53,372 bases of DNA from Burkholderiales bacterium (GCA_029977705.1 JAPOKJ010000022.1:1-53372), one strand, 5' to 3'. Shown: positions 8,286 to 18,066, counted from the first letter of the stretch. The notes: generated by a model not told the origin, from the sequence alone. Numbers and translations: made by a program.

Positions 8286-10024
8286 TGTTCAGTCTGCACG
8301 GCACTCCCCTGGGCGGCGGCATCGTCATTGGCCGTGCCCGCAAGCTGGCCTCGCAACTGCGCGATGTCCAGCGCTACCGCATCGCACCCGACGCGGTTGA
8401 GCAGGAGGTGGTCCGCCTCGAGACGGCGCTTGCGCGCATCAGCCTGTCCCTTGAGGAACTGCTGGACAGCCTGCCGGGTGATGCGCCCGCCGAGGCCAGA
8501 CCCCTGATCGAGATCGAGCAGATGCTGCTTGCGGACCCGATGCTGATCGATACTGCGCGCAGTGCCATCCGCGATCACTATTGGAATGCCGAGTGGGCCT
8601 TTGCCTCCAATGCCCAGGTGCTGGCCGAACAGTTCGACCAGTTCGAGGATGAATACCTGCGCGAGCGCAGCCGCGATGTGCGGCAGTTGGCCGAGAAAGT
8701 GCTCAAGGCGCTGGCCCAGGACCGCGGCCAGGCCAAGAAGTCGGTACGTGAAGGGGCCGAGCCCCTGATCTTCGTGGCCGAGGACATCGCGCCGGCCGAC
8801 ATGCTCTCGCTCAAAAATGCCATCGGCTTTGCCCTCGACCTGGGCGGCACCACCTCGCACTCGGCGATCCTGGCCCGCTCGATGAATGTGCCGGCCGTGG
8901 TCGGGCTGCATCATGCGTCCGACCTGATCCAGGACGAAGACTGGCTGGTGCTCGATGGTGACGAGGGCGTGCTGATCGTGGCGCCCGACGAGACCATCCT
9001 GCAGCAATATCGTCATCGTCAGGCCGCAGGAGCCCTCGAGACCGAAAAGCTCAAGCGCCTGATCCACGTGGCGGCCGTCACCCTCGATGGCCATGAGATC
9101 CGGCTGCTGGCCAACATCGAAATGCCCGAGGAGGCGGCCCCGGCGGCCGCGGCAGGCGCACAAGGGGTAGGCCTGTTCCGCTCCGAGTTCCTGTTCATGA
9201 ACCGTCGCGAGCTGCCCGACGAGGATGAGCAGTTCGAGGCCTATCGCAAGGCGGTGCAGGCCATGGGGGACCATCACGTCACCGTGCGTACCCTGGATAT
9301 CGGTGCCGACAAGGCCCTCGAGACCCAGCCGGCGGTGGTCCCGCCCAACCCGGCCCTCGGCTTGCGGGCCATCCGCTACAGCCTGTCCCAGCCGGACATG
9401 TTCCTGGCCCAGCTGCGCGCGATGTTGCGCGCCTCGGCCTATGGTCACCTGCAGATTCTGGTGCCCATGATTTCGCACCTGCGTGAGATCACCGAGACGC
9501 GCCGCTACCTGGAGCTGGCCAAGGCCCAGCTGCGTGCCGAAGGAACCCCCTTCGACGAGGGCATCGCGCTGGGCGGCATGATCGAAATCCCCGCTGCCGC
9601 CCTGATGATCGATGCCTTCCTCAAGAAGCTGGATTTCGTCTCGATCGGCACCAACGACCTGATCCAGTACACCCTGGCCATCGACCGCACCGACCGCGAA
9701 GTCGCCTCACTCTACGACCCGATCCACCCGGCCGTGCTGCGCCTGATTGCCAGCACCATCCAGGCGGGCAAGCGGGTCGGCAAGCCGGTGTCGGTGTGCG
9801 GCGAGATGGCCGGTGACCCGCACCTGACGCGCCTGCTGATCGGGATGGGTCTGACCGAATTCTCCATGCATCCGGCCAGCCTGCTGCGCGTCAAGCAGGA
9901 GGTCCTGCTCGCCGACGTGGGGCAGCTGGCGGCACCGGTGCGCAAGATCCTGTCCGCCGATGATCCGGACAAGGTGCATCAACTGTTTGACCGCCTGGCG
10001 CGTGTCGGGAGCGGGGCGGCATGA
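8285..10024 (+). CDS. ptsI: PTS enzyme I, phosphoenolpyruvate-protein phosphotransferase
   Basis: A 579-residue enzyme I that takes phosphate from PEP and transfers it to HPr. The N-terminal swivelling domain has the phosphohistidine in [12 protein letters not shown] (His192). The C-terminal TIM barrel has [29 protein letters not shown] and the active-site Cys region [10 protein letters not shown]. The start is GTG, overlapping the ptsH stop by one base. The 3' end overlaps metX by 4 nt. There is no GAF domain, so this is the ordinary EI rather than the PtsP form. Confidence 0.95.
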   Translation: MFSLHGTPLGGGIVIGRARKLASQLRDVQRYRIAPDAVEQEVVRLETALARISLSLEELLDSLPGDAPAEARPLIEIEQMLLADPMLIDTARSAIRDHYWNAEWAFASNAQVLAEQFDQFEDEYLRERSRDVRQLAEKVLKALAQDRGQAKKSVREGAEPLIFVAEDIAPADMLSLKNAIGFALDLGGTTSHSAILARSMNVPAVVGLHHASDLIQDEDWLVLDGDEGVLIVAPDETILQQYRHRQAAGALETEKLKRLIHVAAVTLDGHEIRLLANIEMPEEAAPAAAAGAQGVGLFRSEFLFMNRRELPDEDEQFEAYRKAVQAMGDHHVTVRTLDIGADKALETQPAVVPPNPALGLRAIRYSLSQPDMFLAQLRAMLRASAYGHLQILVPMISHLREITETRRYLELAKAQLRAEGTPFDEGIALGGMIEIPAAALMIDAFLKKLDFVSIGTNDLIQYTLAIDRTDREVASLYDPIHPAVLRLIASTIQAGKRVGKPVSVCGEMAGDPHLTRLLIGMGLTEFSMHPASLLRVKQEVLLADVGQLAAPVRKILSADDPDKVHQLFDRLARVGSGAA

Positions 10025-11214
10025 GCAAGCAAGCCGGATCGGTGGGCATCGTGCAGGCGCAGCGCATGCGCTTTGAGACGCCCTTGCCGATGAGCAATGG
10101 CCAGCATTTCGGGCCCTACGAACTGGCCTACGAAACCTACGGCACCCTGAATGCGGACAAGTCCAATGCGGTGCTGATCTGCCACGCGCTCAACGCCTCG
10201 CACCATGTCGCCGGCGTCTATGCGGACGATCCCAAGAACCTGGGCTGGTGGGACAACATGATCGGTCCCGGCAAACCGGTCGACACCGACCGCTTCTTCG
10301 TGGTTGGCGTCAACAACCTGGGCAGCTGTTTCGGCTCGACCGGCCCGCATTCGATCTCGCCCCTGACCGGCAAGCCCTACGGGCCCGATTTTCCGGTGGT
10401 CACGGTCGAGGATTGGGTCAACGCCCAGGCCCGCCTGGCCGATGGTCTGGGCATCGAGCGTTTTGCGGCCGTGATGGGCGGCAGCCTGGGCGGCATGCAG
10501 GCGCTGGCCTGGAGCTACCTGTATCCGCAGCGTCTGGCGCATAGCGTCGTGATCGCGTCGGCGCCCAAACTGTCAGCCCAGAACATCGCCTTCAACGAAG
10601 TGGCGCGCCGCGCCATCACCACCGATCCGCAGTTTCACGGCGGCCGCTTCTACGACCATGGCGTGGTACCGGCGCGCGGCCTGGAAGTGGCGCGCATGAT
10701 CGGTCACATCACCTACCTGTCCGATGATGTGATGGCCGAAAAATTCGGCCGTGCGCTGAAAAATGCGCGCTACAGTTTTTCGCTCACCGACGTCGATTTC
10801 GAGATCGAGTCCTACCTGCGTTATCAGGGCGAAAAGTTCGCCGGCTACTTCGATGCCAACACCTACCTGCTGATCACGCGGGCGCTCGACTACTACGATC
10901 CGGCCCGCGACCATGGCCACCACCTGGCCAAGGCCCTGGAAAAGGCCACCGCCCAGTTCCTGCTGGTGTCCTTCACCACCGACTGGCGCTTTGCCCCGGA
11001 GCGCTCGCGCGAGATCGTGCAGGCCTTGCTGGCCAACCGTCGCAAGGTGACTTATGCCGAGGTCGATGCCCCGCACGGGCATGACGCCTTCCTGCTCGAG
11101 GACCCCCAGTACATGGCCGTGGTCAAGTCCTACTTCGAGCGCATTGCGCAGTCCATCGCACCTTCCGCAGGCGCAGCCGCTCAGGCCCGCGCGGCCCAGG
11201 CAGGTGCCGCATGA
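10021..11214 (+). CDS. metX: Homoserine O-acyltransferase (MetX family, probably succinyl-specific)
   Basis: A 397-residue alpha/beta-hydrolase-fold enzyme that activates homoserine for methionine synthesis. The catalytic triad is readable as Ser155 ([11 protein letters not shown]), Asp321 ([12 protein letters not shown]) and His354 ([10 protein letters not shown]). Beta- and gammaproteobacterial MetX proteins are often succinyltransferases (MetXS) despite the historical acetyltransferase name; the acyl donor here is inferred only from taxonomy. ATGA overlaps join it to ptsI upstream and metW downstream. The metX-metW pair is a standard proteobacterial unit. The last 15 or so Ala-rich residues are a variable tail. 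Confidence 0.93.
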   Translation: MSKQAGSVGIVQAQRMRFETPLPMSNGQHFGPYELAYETYGTLNADKSNAVLICHALNASHHVAGVYADDPKNLGWWDNMIGPGKPVDTDRFFVVGVNNLGSCFGSTGPHSISPLTGKPYGPDFPVVTVEDWVNAQARLADGLGIERFAAVMGGSLGGMQALAWSYLYPQRLAHSVVIASAPKLSAQNIAFNEVARRAITTDPQFHGGRFYDHGVVPARGLEVARMIGHITYLSDDVMAEKFGRALKNARYSFSLTDVDFEIESYLRYQGEKFAGYFDANTYLLITRALDYYDPARDHGHHLAKALEKATAQFLLVSFTTDWRFAPERSREIVQALLANRRKVTYAEVDAPHGHDAFLLEDPQYMAVVKSYFERIAQSIAPSAGAAAQARAAQAGAA

Positions 11215-11819
11215 GCCCGTCCACCGCCATGGCCCGCCCCTTGCGCCCCGACCTTTCCCTGATCGCCGGCTGGATTGCGCCGGGGTCCCGCGTGCTCGAC
11301 CTGGGCTGTGGCGATGGCGCCCTGCTGGCCCATCTGCAGGACGACAAGCAGTGCCAGGGCTACGGCGTCGAAATCGACGATGCGCCCCTGCTGGCCTGCG
11401 TGCAGCGCGGCGTGTGCGTGATCCAGCGCAACATCGAGGAAGGGCTGGAACTTTTCGGTCAGCAGCAGTTCGACATGGTGGTGCTGTCGATGGCCATCCA
11501 GGCCACCAAGCGCACCGAGAAGGTCTTGCGCGAGATCTGCGAGGTCGGCCGCGAGGCGATTGTCTCCTTCCCCAACTTCGGACACTGGAGCCATGCCTGG
11601 TCGATCCTGCGGGGCCGCATGCCGGTGTCGCGCGAGATGCCCTACCAGTGGTACGACACGCCCAACCTGCACCTGTCGACGCCGCGCGACTTCGAGATCC
11701 TGGCCCACAAGCTGGGCCTGGCGATCGTGGACAAGGCCTTGCTCAAGGAGGGTCGTCCGGTCCATGGCCTGGCTTCCCTGCGTGCCACCCAGGCGATCTA
11801 CCGCTTGAGCCTGCGATAG
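11211..11819 (+). CDS. metW: Methionine biosynthesis protein MetW
   Basis: A 202-residue class I SAM-methyltransferase-fold protein. Motif I is [15 protein letters not shown], and the MetW signature regions follow ([30 protein letters not shown] and [19 protein letters not shown], each split by short variable positions). MetW is required for full MetX activity in several proteobacteria and is nearly always next to it, as here with a 4-nt overlap. Length and motifs are normal. Confidence 0.93.
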   Translation: MSPSTAMARPLRPDLSLIAGWIAPGSRVLDLGCGDGALLAHLQDDKQCQGYGVEIDDAPLLACVQRGVCVIQRNIEEGLELFGQQQFDMVVLSMAIQATKRTEKVLREICEVGREAIVSFPNFGHWSHAWSILRGRMPVSREMPYQWYDTPNLHLSTPRDFEILAHKLGLAIVDKALLKEGRPVHGLASLRATQAIYRLSLR

Positions 11820-11838
11820 GCCTGTGCACAATACCGGC

Positions 11839-12348
11839 ATGCAGCATCCCTCCAACGGTTTCCAGACGCAGGAGCAGTTCGAGCTTCATCACCTGCGCAT
11901 GAATGTCCTGCGGCGCACCGCCTGGCTGCTGGGCCCGCTCGGACTGGTGCCTTTCGTGGCCCTGAGCGTGGCCTTGTGGCTGGTCGATGGGCGCATGCAG
12001 CCGATGCTCGCCCAGGCCCTGCTGCTGTATTCGGTGTGCATCATCAGCTTTCTGGGCGGCATTCACTGGGGCATTGCCCTGGTCTTTCACGAGATGCCGG
12101 CGGTCTATGTCGTCACCGCCCTGGTCTGGAGCGTGTTGCCAGCCCTGGCGGCCTGGCCCCTGGCCCTGTTGCCCATCGGGCAGGCACTGGCCTGGGCGGC
12201 GGTGCTGTTGCTGGTCGTGCTCGCCGTCGACCTTCGCCTGAACCGGCACTATCCCCTGCCGCTGTGGTTTGCATCCCTGCGCTCCACCCTGACGGCGGTC
12301 GCCTGCACCAGCCTGCTGCTGGCCTGGATGCAGGTGGCGGGGCGCTGA
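11839..12348 (+). CDS. DUF3429 integral membrane protein
   Basis: A 169-residue inner-membrane protein of the DUF3429 family, with about five hydrophobic segments and the family motif SFLGGIHWGIAL. The function is unknown; members are common in Proteobacteria. The ATG (MQHPSNGF) is chosen; an in-frame GTG five codons earlier is also possible. It follows metW by 19 nt and could be read from the same transcript. Confidence 0.75.
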   Translation: MQHPSNGFQTQEQFELHHLRMNVLRRTAWLLGPLGLVPFVALSVALWLVDGRMQPMLAQALLLYSVCIISFLGGIHWGIALVFHEMPAVYVVTALVWSVLPALAAWPLALLPIGQALAWAAVLLLVVLAVDLRLNRHYPLPLWFASLRSTLTAVACTSLLLAWMQVAGR

Positions 12349-12387
12349 GTCCGCGCCCGTCCGGCGGCTGCCGCTTCACGAACGCCC

Positions 12388-13146
12388 ATGAGCCTGCCGG
12401 TTTTCGACCACCTCACCCTCAATGCCCGCGAGGACCTGCAGGCCTGCTGCGAGCGGTTCGAGTCGCTCGGCTTCACGCTGACGCCACCCAGTTTTCAGAG
12501 CATCGGCGCGGTCAACCGCTGCGCCATTCTCGACGGGGCGTACCTTGAAATCATCGCGATCGACAGCGCGGCGCCCAACCCCCGCAAGGAGTTGCTCGCA
12601 CAGCCGCAAGGCCTGAACGCGATCGTGTTCCGGATCGATGATGCCCAGGCCTGTTTCGATCGCTTCATCGCGCAAGGCCTGCCGGCCCTGCCGGTGCAGG
12701 AGTTTTCCCGCATGGCGCGCGACAGTCAGGGGCGGGAGCGCGAGGCCTCGTTCCGGGTGGTGCGCTTCGAGGCGGCCTGGGCGGCGCAGGCGCTGCCCTT
12801 TGGCCGGGTGTATTTCTGTCAGCACCTGACCCCCGGGCTGATTTTCGATCCCGGCTTCGTCGTGCATCGCAATGGCTGCCGCCGTTTTACCGGGGTGCGC
12901 ATCGAGGTGCGTGACCTGCCGGCCTTGTCCCCGGTGATGGCGCGCATCTTCGGACAGGCCTGGGCCAGTGATGCCGCCGGAAGCGCAAGGCTGCACTGCG
13001 AAGGCTTCGACATCGCCTTTGCCAGCGGCAGGCATGACCACATTCCCGCCTGCGAACTGGCCGCTGCACAAGCGGCGCCCGGCGCGCGCCTCGCCGGCCC
13101 ACCAACGACCGATCACTTGACACCCTATGGCAACCTCCGCTTCTGA
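12388..13146 (+). CDS. Glyoxalase-like (VOC-fold) domain protein
   Basis: A 252-residue protein with the Glyoxalase_3-type layout: start LPVFDHLTLNAREDL, then GAYLEIIAID and GLNAIVFRIDD, and a second half-repeat after FDPGFVVHRNG. VOC enzymes bind a metal through residues such as the His of FDHL and the Glu of YLEI. The substrate is unknown. The last 20 bases overlap the start of the ThDP enzyme, an unusually long overlap that suggests coupling. Confidence 0.75.
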   Translation: MSLPVFDHLTLNAREDLQACCERFESLGFTLTPPSFQSIGAVNRCAILDGAYLEIIAIDSAAPNPRKELLAQPQGLNAIVFRIDDAQACFDRFIAQGLPALPVQEFSRMARDSQGREREASFRVVRFEAAWAAQALPFGRVYFCQHLTPGLIFDPGFVVHRNGCRRFTGVRIEVRDLPALSPVMARIFGQAWASDAAGSARLHCEGFDIAFASGRHDHIPACELAAAQAAPGARLAGPPTTDHLTPYGNLRF

Positions 13147-14923
13147 CGCCTCCGTTCCTGAATGCACCGGCGGCGAAGCCATGGTGCGCATGCTCGAAGC
13201 CCATGGTGTGCGCCATGTCTTTGGCCTGTGCGGCGATACCAGCCTGCCCTTCTACGATGCCTTCGCGCGCCTGAAGCCGCCCATCACCCATGTGCTGACC
13301 CGTGACGAACGCTCCGCGGCCTACATGGCCGATGGCTATGCGCGCGTCTCCGGTCGCGTAGGGGTTTGCGAAGGGCCCTCCGGCGGCGGTGCCACCTATC
13401 TGCTGCCGGGCGTGGTCGAGGCCAATGAGTCGAGCATTGCGGTGCTGGCCATCACCACCGATATCGGTACCACCGCGCGCGGCCGCTACACCTTGACCGA
13501 ACTGGACCAGCAGGCCTTGTATCGTCCGCTGACCAAGTGGAACACCACCCTGGGGGCGGCCGCCGATGTGCCACGCCTGGTGCGCAAGGCCTTCACCGAG
13601 ATGAGCACCGGCCGGCCCGGTGCGGTGCACCTGTGCTTTCCCTTCGATGTGCAAAAGGCCAGCCTGCCGGCCAGCGAGATCTGGGCCGATGCGGCCCTGC
13701 AGACCTGGCCCGCGCGCCCGGTGCAGGCCGATCCGCAGGCCCTGCGCGCCATCGGCGAACAACTGCTCGCATCCCGGGCACCCCTGATCATCTGCGGCGG
13801 TGGTGTGCTCATCAGCGGCGGCCAGCTCGCGCTGCGCCGCCTGGCGCAATCGGTCGGTGCCCTGGTGGCCACCTCGATCAGCGGCCAGGGCACGCTCGAG
13901 CCGGATGACCCCCTGTGCGTCGGTGTGGTCGGCACCAATGGCGGCGCGGCTGAAACGCGCCAGGTGATCGCCGAGGCCGACCTGATCTTTTTCATCGGCT
14001 GCCGCGCCGGTTCAGTCACCACCGAGCGGCGCCGCGCCCCCACGCCGCAGCAGCGCATCGTGCACCTGGACATCGACCCGGCCGTGATCGGTACCAACTA
14101 TGAAACCGCGGCCAGTGCGGTGGGCGATGCACGCCTGAGCCTGGAGGCCTTGCAGCAGCTGATCGAAACGCAGCTGCTGCCTGCGCAGGCAGCGCACGAG
14201 GGGCTTGGCGCGCAGGCCTGGTCCCAGCAACGCACCGGGCAGTTGCGTGCCCGCATGGCCACGCTGGCCGAGCGCAAGCGTGCCAAGCATGAGCGCTTCA
14301 TGAAGCTGGCGCAAAGCGAAGACCGCCCGATCACGCCCGAACGCATGGTGCTGGCCCTGAAGCAGGCCTTGCCCGAGGATGCCATCGTGGTGGCCGATCC
14401 CGGTACGCCCTGCCCGTACCTGTCCGCCTATCTGGACATGAAGGCCCCGCCCGCCGATCCGGCCACGCCGGGGCCGCGTCGCCGCTTCATCACCAACCGG
14501 GCCCATGGCGCACTTGGCTACGCGATGTCGGCAGCGGTCGGGGCCTGGTTCGCGAGCCCGGCCTCCAAGGTGGTGGCGGTGATGGGCGACGGCAGCTTCG
14601 GCTTCACCTGTGGCGAACTCGAAACCATCGTGCGCCACCAGGTGCCGCTGACCATGATTGTGATGTCCAATGCCGTGTTCGGCTGGATCAAGGCTGGTCA
14701 GAAAAGCGGCTTTGGTGAGCGCTATTTCTCGGTCGACTTTTCGCGCACCGATCACGCCAAGGTGGCCGAGGCCTTCGGGGTGAAAAGCTGGCGTGTCGAC
14801 GATCCCCAGCAACTGGGGGCCGTGATGCGCGAGGCCATGGCCTGGCCCGGACCGACCCTGATCGATATCATCGCCCAGCCCCTGCAAGAGGCTGCAGCGC
14901 CAGTCAGTGAGTGGATTGCATAG
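13127..14923 (+). CDS. Thiamine-diphosphate-dependent enzyme, acetolactate-synthase-like
   Basis: A 598-residue member of the ThDP decarboxylase superfamily. The N-terminal PYR domain has the cofactor-activating glutamate in RDERSAAYMADGYAR (Glu61). The central domain resembles the ALS family. The C-terminal PP domain has VMGDGSFGFTCGELETI with a downstream NAVFGWIK, forming the ThDP/Mg motif. Relatives include acetolactate synthase, benzoylformate decarboxylase, oxalyl-CoA decarboxylase and sulfoacetaldehyde acetyltransferase. No ilvN-type small subunit is adjacent, so a catabolic role is more likely than branched-chain synthesis. The exact reaction is open. Confidence 0.83.
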   Translation: MATSASDASVPECTGGEAMVRMLEAHGVRHVFGLCGDTSLPFYDAFARLKPPITHVLTRDERSAAYMADGYARVSGRVGVCEGPSGGGATYLLPGVVEANESSIAVLAITTDIGTTARGRYTLTELDQQALYRPLTKWNTTLGAAADVPRLVRKAFTEMSTGRPGAVHLCFPFDVQKASLPASEIWADAALQTWPARPVQADPQALRAIGEQLLASRAPLIICGGGVLISGGQLALRRLAQSVGALVATSISGQGTLEPDDPLCVGVVGTNGGAAETRQVIAEADLIFFIGCRAGSVTTERRRAPTPQQRIVHLDIDPAVIGTNYETAASAVGDARLSLEALQQLIETQLLPAQAAHEGLGAQAWSQQRTGQLRARMATLAERKRAKHERFMKLAQSEDRPITPERMVLALKQALPEDAIVVADPGTPCPYLSAYLDMKAPPADPATPGPRRRFITNRAHGALGYAMSAAVGAWFASPASKVVAVMGDGSFGFTCGELETIVRHQVPLTMIVMSNAVFGWIKAGQKSGFGERYFSVDFSRTDHAKVAEAFGVKSWRVDDPQQLGAVMREAMAWPGPTLIDIIAQPLQEAAAPVSEWIA

Positions 14924-14996
14924 TAGTCCGCAAGCAGGCACCCTTCACAGCGCCTCCGCCAGGGCTTTTTCCGCAGCGCGAGCGACCCGGGCGGCT

Positions 14997-15320
14997 TCAA
15001 CCATCGAGCGGTGGCAGACCGTGCCTGGCCCGTGCCTTTTCGCAGCCATAGCTGCCCGGCTCCAGCTCGCGGCAGGGTGAGGGTCGCCACTCATAGATGC
15101 CGCAGCCGACCCGGGCCCCGATGGTGCCGGTCAGCGCGGCGCAGCGGATCGGCACATAGTCGGTGCCGCGCATGCGACAGGTGTTGCCATTGATGGGCTC
15201 AGCAAACCCTTCCGGCACCGGGCCGCCTTCGGGTTCCCATTCGTAGATCGAGAAATCGACGCGATAGGCGGCGCAGCAGGCACCGCAGGACTGGCAGGTT
15301 TGACCGGGGTTCAGGCTCAT
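14997..15320 (-). CDS. YkgJ-family cysteine-cluster protein
   Basis: A 107-residue protein of the Fe-S/zinc-binding YkgJ (CxxCxxCC) family. The metal-binding motif is CQSCGACCAAYRV at the N terminus, with further cysteines in NTCRMRG, PIRCAAL, VGCGIYEWRPSPCREL and YGCEKAR. The ATG was chosen because homologues begin shortly before the Cys motif; a TTG 18 codons upstream is possible. It is downstream of the metallo-beta-lactamase-fold gene in the same direction. The 73 nt between it and the convergent ThDP gene contain a TTTTT run but no clear stem. Confidence 0.85.
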   Translation of the reverse strand: MSLNPGQTCQSCGACCAAYRVDFSIYEWEPEGGPVPEGFAEPINGNTCRMRGTDYVPIRCAALTGTIGARVGCGIYEWRPSPCRELEPGSYGCEKARARHGLPPLDG

Positions 15321-15389
15321 GGGGCCATTTTCGCCCAAGGCAGGATCCGCAGGTGAAGGCTGCAGGTCCTGCAATGCTGCCGGGCTGTC

Positions 15390-16547
15390 TCAGGGACGGG
15401 CGCCCAGGCGTTTCGTCTGGCCGATCGCCAGGGTTTCGAATGCCCCATCGGCCACCCCATGCTGCCTGCGCGCCAGGGCCAGATCGACGGGTGCCTGGTC
15501 AAGCGGTTCGTCGCACAGGTCCTGGAAGGTGCCCCAGTGCACCCCGATCGAATGACGCGCACCCAGGTCCAGGTGCATGCGCACCGCCTCCTCGGGATTC
15601 ACATGCTGGTCCTTCATGAAACTGCGGGGCTCGTAGCAGCCGATCGGCAACAGCGCCAGGTCGAAGCCGTCGCGCCCGCCCTGCCGCGCAAAGTGCTCAC
15701 GGATGGCCTTGAAGTCGGCGCTGTAGCCGGTATCGCCGCTGAAAAACGCATGCAGGTTGGGGGCGAACAGCGCCCAGCCGCCCCACAGCGTTTCGCGCCG
15801 GTCCCAGGGCGTGCGGCTCGACCAGTGCTGCACCGGGGTGATCACGAACTCCACGGCGCCGACGCGATGGCTCTCCCACCAGTCCAGCTCCCGGGCGTTG
15901 CGGATGCCGATCCCTTCGAGCCAGGGCTTGATGCCCAGGGGCACGATGAACAGCGGCGACCCGCCGGCCTGTGCCGCCAGGGCCTTGACCGAGGCTTCAT
16001 CGAGATGGTCGTAGTGGTTGTGCGAGATCAGCACCACATCGACATGGGGCAATTGGGCCGGCTGCAGGGGCGGGGGCTGTAGCCGTTTGGGCCCGGCCCA
16101 GGACAGGGGCGAGGCGCGCTCGGAGAATTGCGGATCCATCAGGATGCGCAGGCCGCCGGCATGCAGCAGGCTGCTGGCATGACCGAGCCAGGTGACGCTT
16201 GGCTCGGGCGTATCCAGTTGCGGTGCGGCGGTTGGAATCGCCTGCAGGGGCGGGCGCGGCGAGCGGCGGCTCATCTGCCAGGCGATGACCTCGCCCAGCC
16301 CCTTTTCCTGCTGCCCGCCGTACAGGTTGCGAAAGCCATTGGGCGTGTGGTGGGGCTTGGCCGGGTCGTAATAGGGGTTGCGCGTCGAGCCGGTGACGGC
16401 GTTGATCAGGGGATGATCAGGATCGGCAGCATGGGCGGCCCACAGCAGGCCCGCACCCAGCAGCAATGCCAAAGCCCAGCGGGCCTTCGAGCTCAAGCGA
16501 TCGCCCCGTGCTTCTCGCGCGTTACCTTGCCGGCACCCAGTTGCCAT
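15390..16547 (-). CDS. Exported metallo-beta-lactamase-fold hydrolase (NAPE-PLD/UlaG-like)
   Basis: A protein of up to 385 residues. The metal motif is LISHNHYDHLD (HxHxDH), and later ligands are FFSGDTGYS and IGVHWGTFQ. The domain is preceded by VTWLGHASSLL, the pattern of the NAPE-PLD-like branch that hydrolyses phosphodiesters or lactones. The N terminus has a hydrophobic export segment (WALALLLGAGLLWAAHA). The ATG lies inside the upstream carotenoid oxygenase gene (26-nt overlap). A TTG at 16496 would give a shorter, more natural signal peptide (MSSKARWALALLL). The substrate is unknown. Confidence 0.82.
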   Translation of the reverse strand: MATGCRQGNAREARGDRLSSKARWALALLLGAGLLWAAHAADPDHPLINAVTGSTRNPYYDPAKPHHTPNGFRNLYGGQQEKGLGEVIAWQMSRRSPRPPLQAIPTAAPQLDTPEPSVTWLGHASSLLHAGGLRILMDPQFSERASPLSWAGPKRLQPPPLQPAQLPHVDVVLISHNHYDHLDEASVKALAAQAGGSPLFIVPLGIKPWLEGIGIRNARELDWWESHRVGAVEFVITPVQHWSSRTPWDRRETLWGGWALFAPNLHAFFSGDTGYSADFKAIREHFARQGGRDGFDLALLPIGCYEPRSFMKDQHVNPEEAVRMHLDLGARHSIGVHWGTFQDLCDEPLDQAPVDLALARRQHGVADGAFETLAIGQTKRLGARP

Positions 16548-17961
16548 GGAAGCCCGGCGGAATCCGGTGCGGCATCGTCACCACTGCCTGAGGCGGTGCG
16601 GTGAAGTTTTGTGCATCGAGAATCACCAGATCCGTGGTGTCGTTGTTCGTGTCGATGACGTAACCCATCAGCCAGCCCTCATCCTCGCCGGCACCGGCAT
16701 GGCGCGGCACGAACACGAACTCGCCCGGCACGCGGCCGGCACCGAAGTCGTGGCGTTGCTGCTCTCCGGTCAGCAGGTCGTGCTTGATGTAATGATGATC
16801 GTAGCGGCCGCTGTCGGCCGCAAAACTCACTGGCAGGGCATAGGCGTAGCGGTACGGCCGGCCCATCAGTCGTTCGTCGCAGCGCGGGAACTCCTGGGGC
16901 TGGGTATCGAGCACCTGCCGGGTGGTGCTGCGGCTGACCGGATCGAGCACCCAGCGCTCAAAGGTCAAGGTCTTCGAGTCGGGCCCCTGCGTGCTGTCGG
17001 CAAACATGGTGGCATGCACGGCCACGTCCAGCACGACGCAGCCGTCTGCCCGTTCGTAGGCATTGCAGGGGTGGAAGATGTAGGCCATGGGCGCATTGAC
17101 CCACAGGATATCGCTGCCCTTGCCTTCGCGGGGCAGCAGGCCGACGCGGGCCTGGTGGTCGGGATTCCAGCGATACGGGAAGCTGTAGCCGGCCAGCAGG
17201 GCCTTCATCGAGAAGGTGACCGGCAGGTCGAGCACCAGCACATGGTTCTGCGTGATCATGCAATCGTGGATGCTGGGCCCGTGACGCACGGCGATGGGCT
17301 CTTCGCGGCGCACCTTGCCGTCCTTGCCAACGACCACATGGCGGATGCTGTTCTGGTCCTGGCCGGCGTAGCAGATCGCATGCAACTCGCCGGTGGCCGG
17401 GTCCAGGTGGGGGTGGGCGCTGAAGGAGCCCTGCAGCGTGCCATCAAAGGGGTTGTGGGCCACGGTGTTCAGTTCGGCATCGAGCTCGACCGGAAAGCTT
17501 CCGGCCTCGACCAGTGCCCAGATGCGGCCGGCGTGGCCGAGCACATTTGTGTTGACGTTGTCCCCGAGGCCGTTTCGCGGACCCGGTGCCGGCGCCTCGC
17601 CCAGGGCCTTGCTCACCGCCTGGGAGCGGATCCAGCGGTTGCGGTACCACAGGGCCTTGCCCGCCTGCAGGCGTACGCCGTGCACCATGCCATCACCGGT
17701 GAACCAGTGGTAGGTGGCCGGATTGGGCGGTTTGACCGGGTTCGGGCCGATGCGCAGGTACAGGCCATCGAGTTCGGGTGGAACGCTGCCCTGCACCTTC
17801 AGGTCGCCGAGGGTCACTTCCTTGTCCATCGGGGTGTGGATGCCCGACAGGAAGGGGTGGGGACCGCTTGGGGCAGGCAGGCGCTCACGGTTGTAGGCGG
17901 CGACCTTGAGCACCCCCTGGGTGACGGTGTTGCGGATCAACTTCTCGACGGGGTTGGCCAT
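16522..17961 (-). CDS. Carotenoid cleavage oxygenase family protein
   Basis: A 479-residue non-haem iron dioxygenase of the RPE65/CCD family, a seven-bladed propeller that cleaves a conjugated double bond in carotenoids, apocarotenoids or lignin stilbenes. All four iron histidines are visible: His183 (SAHPHLDP), His232 (SIHDCM), His297 (IFHPCNAYE) and His472 (GFHGNW). Other family landmarks are GLYLRIGPNP and HWFTGDGMVHG. No signal peptide is seen. A promoter candidate lies 36-65 nt upstream. It heads the minus-strand unit with the metallo-beta-lactamase-fold gene and is divergent from the carboxylase operon. The substrate class is not resolved by sequence. Confidence 0.92.
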   Translation of the reverse strand: MANPVEKLIRNTVTQGVLKVAAYNRERLPAPSGPHPFLSGIHTPMDKEVTLGDLKVQGSVPPELDGLYLRIGPNPVKPPNPATYHWFTGDGMVHGVRLQAGKALWYRNRWIRSQAVSKALGEAPAPGPRNGLGDNVNTNVLGHAGRIWALVEAGSFPVELDAELNTVAHNPFDGTLQGSFSAHPHLDPATGELHAICYAGQDQNSIRHVVVGKDGKVRREEPIAVRHGPSIHDCMITQNHVLVLDLPVTFSMKALLAGYSFPYRWNPDHQARVGLLPREGKGSDILWVNAPMAYIFHPCNAYERADGCVVLDVAVHATMFADSTQGPDSKTLTFERWVLDPVSRSTTRQVLDTQPQEFPRCDERLMGRPYRYAYALPVSFAADSGRYDHHYIKHDLLTGEQQRHDFGAGRVPGEFVFVPRHAGAGEDEGWLMGYVIDTNNDTTDLVILDAQNFTAPPQAVVTMPHRIPPGFHGNWVPAR

Positions 17962-17996
17962 GGGGTTCCTGAAGGTTGCAGCACTTGACGGTGTCT

Positions 17997-18026
17997 ATAT
18001 TAATGTTGAAGTGCCAGCCCTGTCCA
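17997..18026 (-). promoter_or_regulatory. Candidate sigma-70 promoter of the carotenoid oxygenase gene
   Basis: On the minus strand TGGACA (18021-18026) and TAATAT (17997-18002) are separated by 18 bp, close to the consensus. The expected start is near 17990, about 29 nt before the ATG. This is the most AT-rich patch of the divergent spacer. Confidence 0.5.
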
Positions 18027-18066
18027 GTGCCCGGGCTCTGCTAGTGTGGTGACCCGGGAAAGCCGA

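Noticed and set aside
9979-10070. Possible SAM riboswitch or methionine leader before metX
   Set aside because: metX overlaps ptsI by 4 nt, so there is no untranslated leader to hold one.
14924-14996. Terminator between the ThDP gene and the YkgJ gene
   Set aside because: A TTTTT run is present but no stem longer than 3 bp precedes it in either direction.
17985-17990. Plus-strand TTGACG as -35 box for the lyase-carboxylase operon
   Set aside because: No -10-like sequence stands 16-18 bp downstream; the AT-rich stretch lies only 5 bp away and fits the opposite-strand promoter better.
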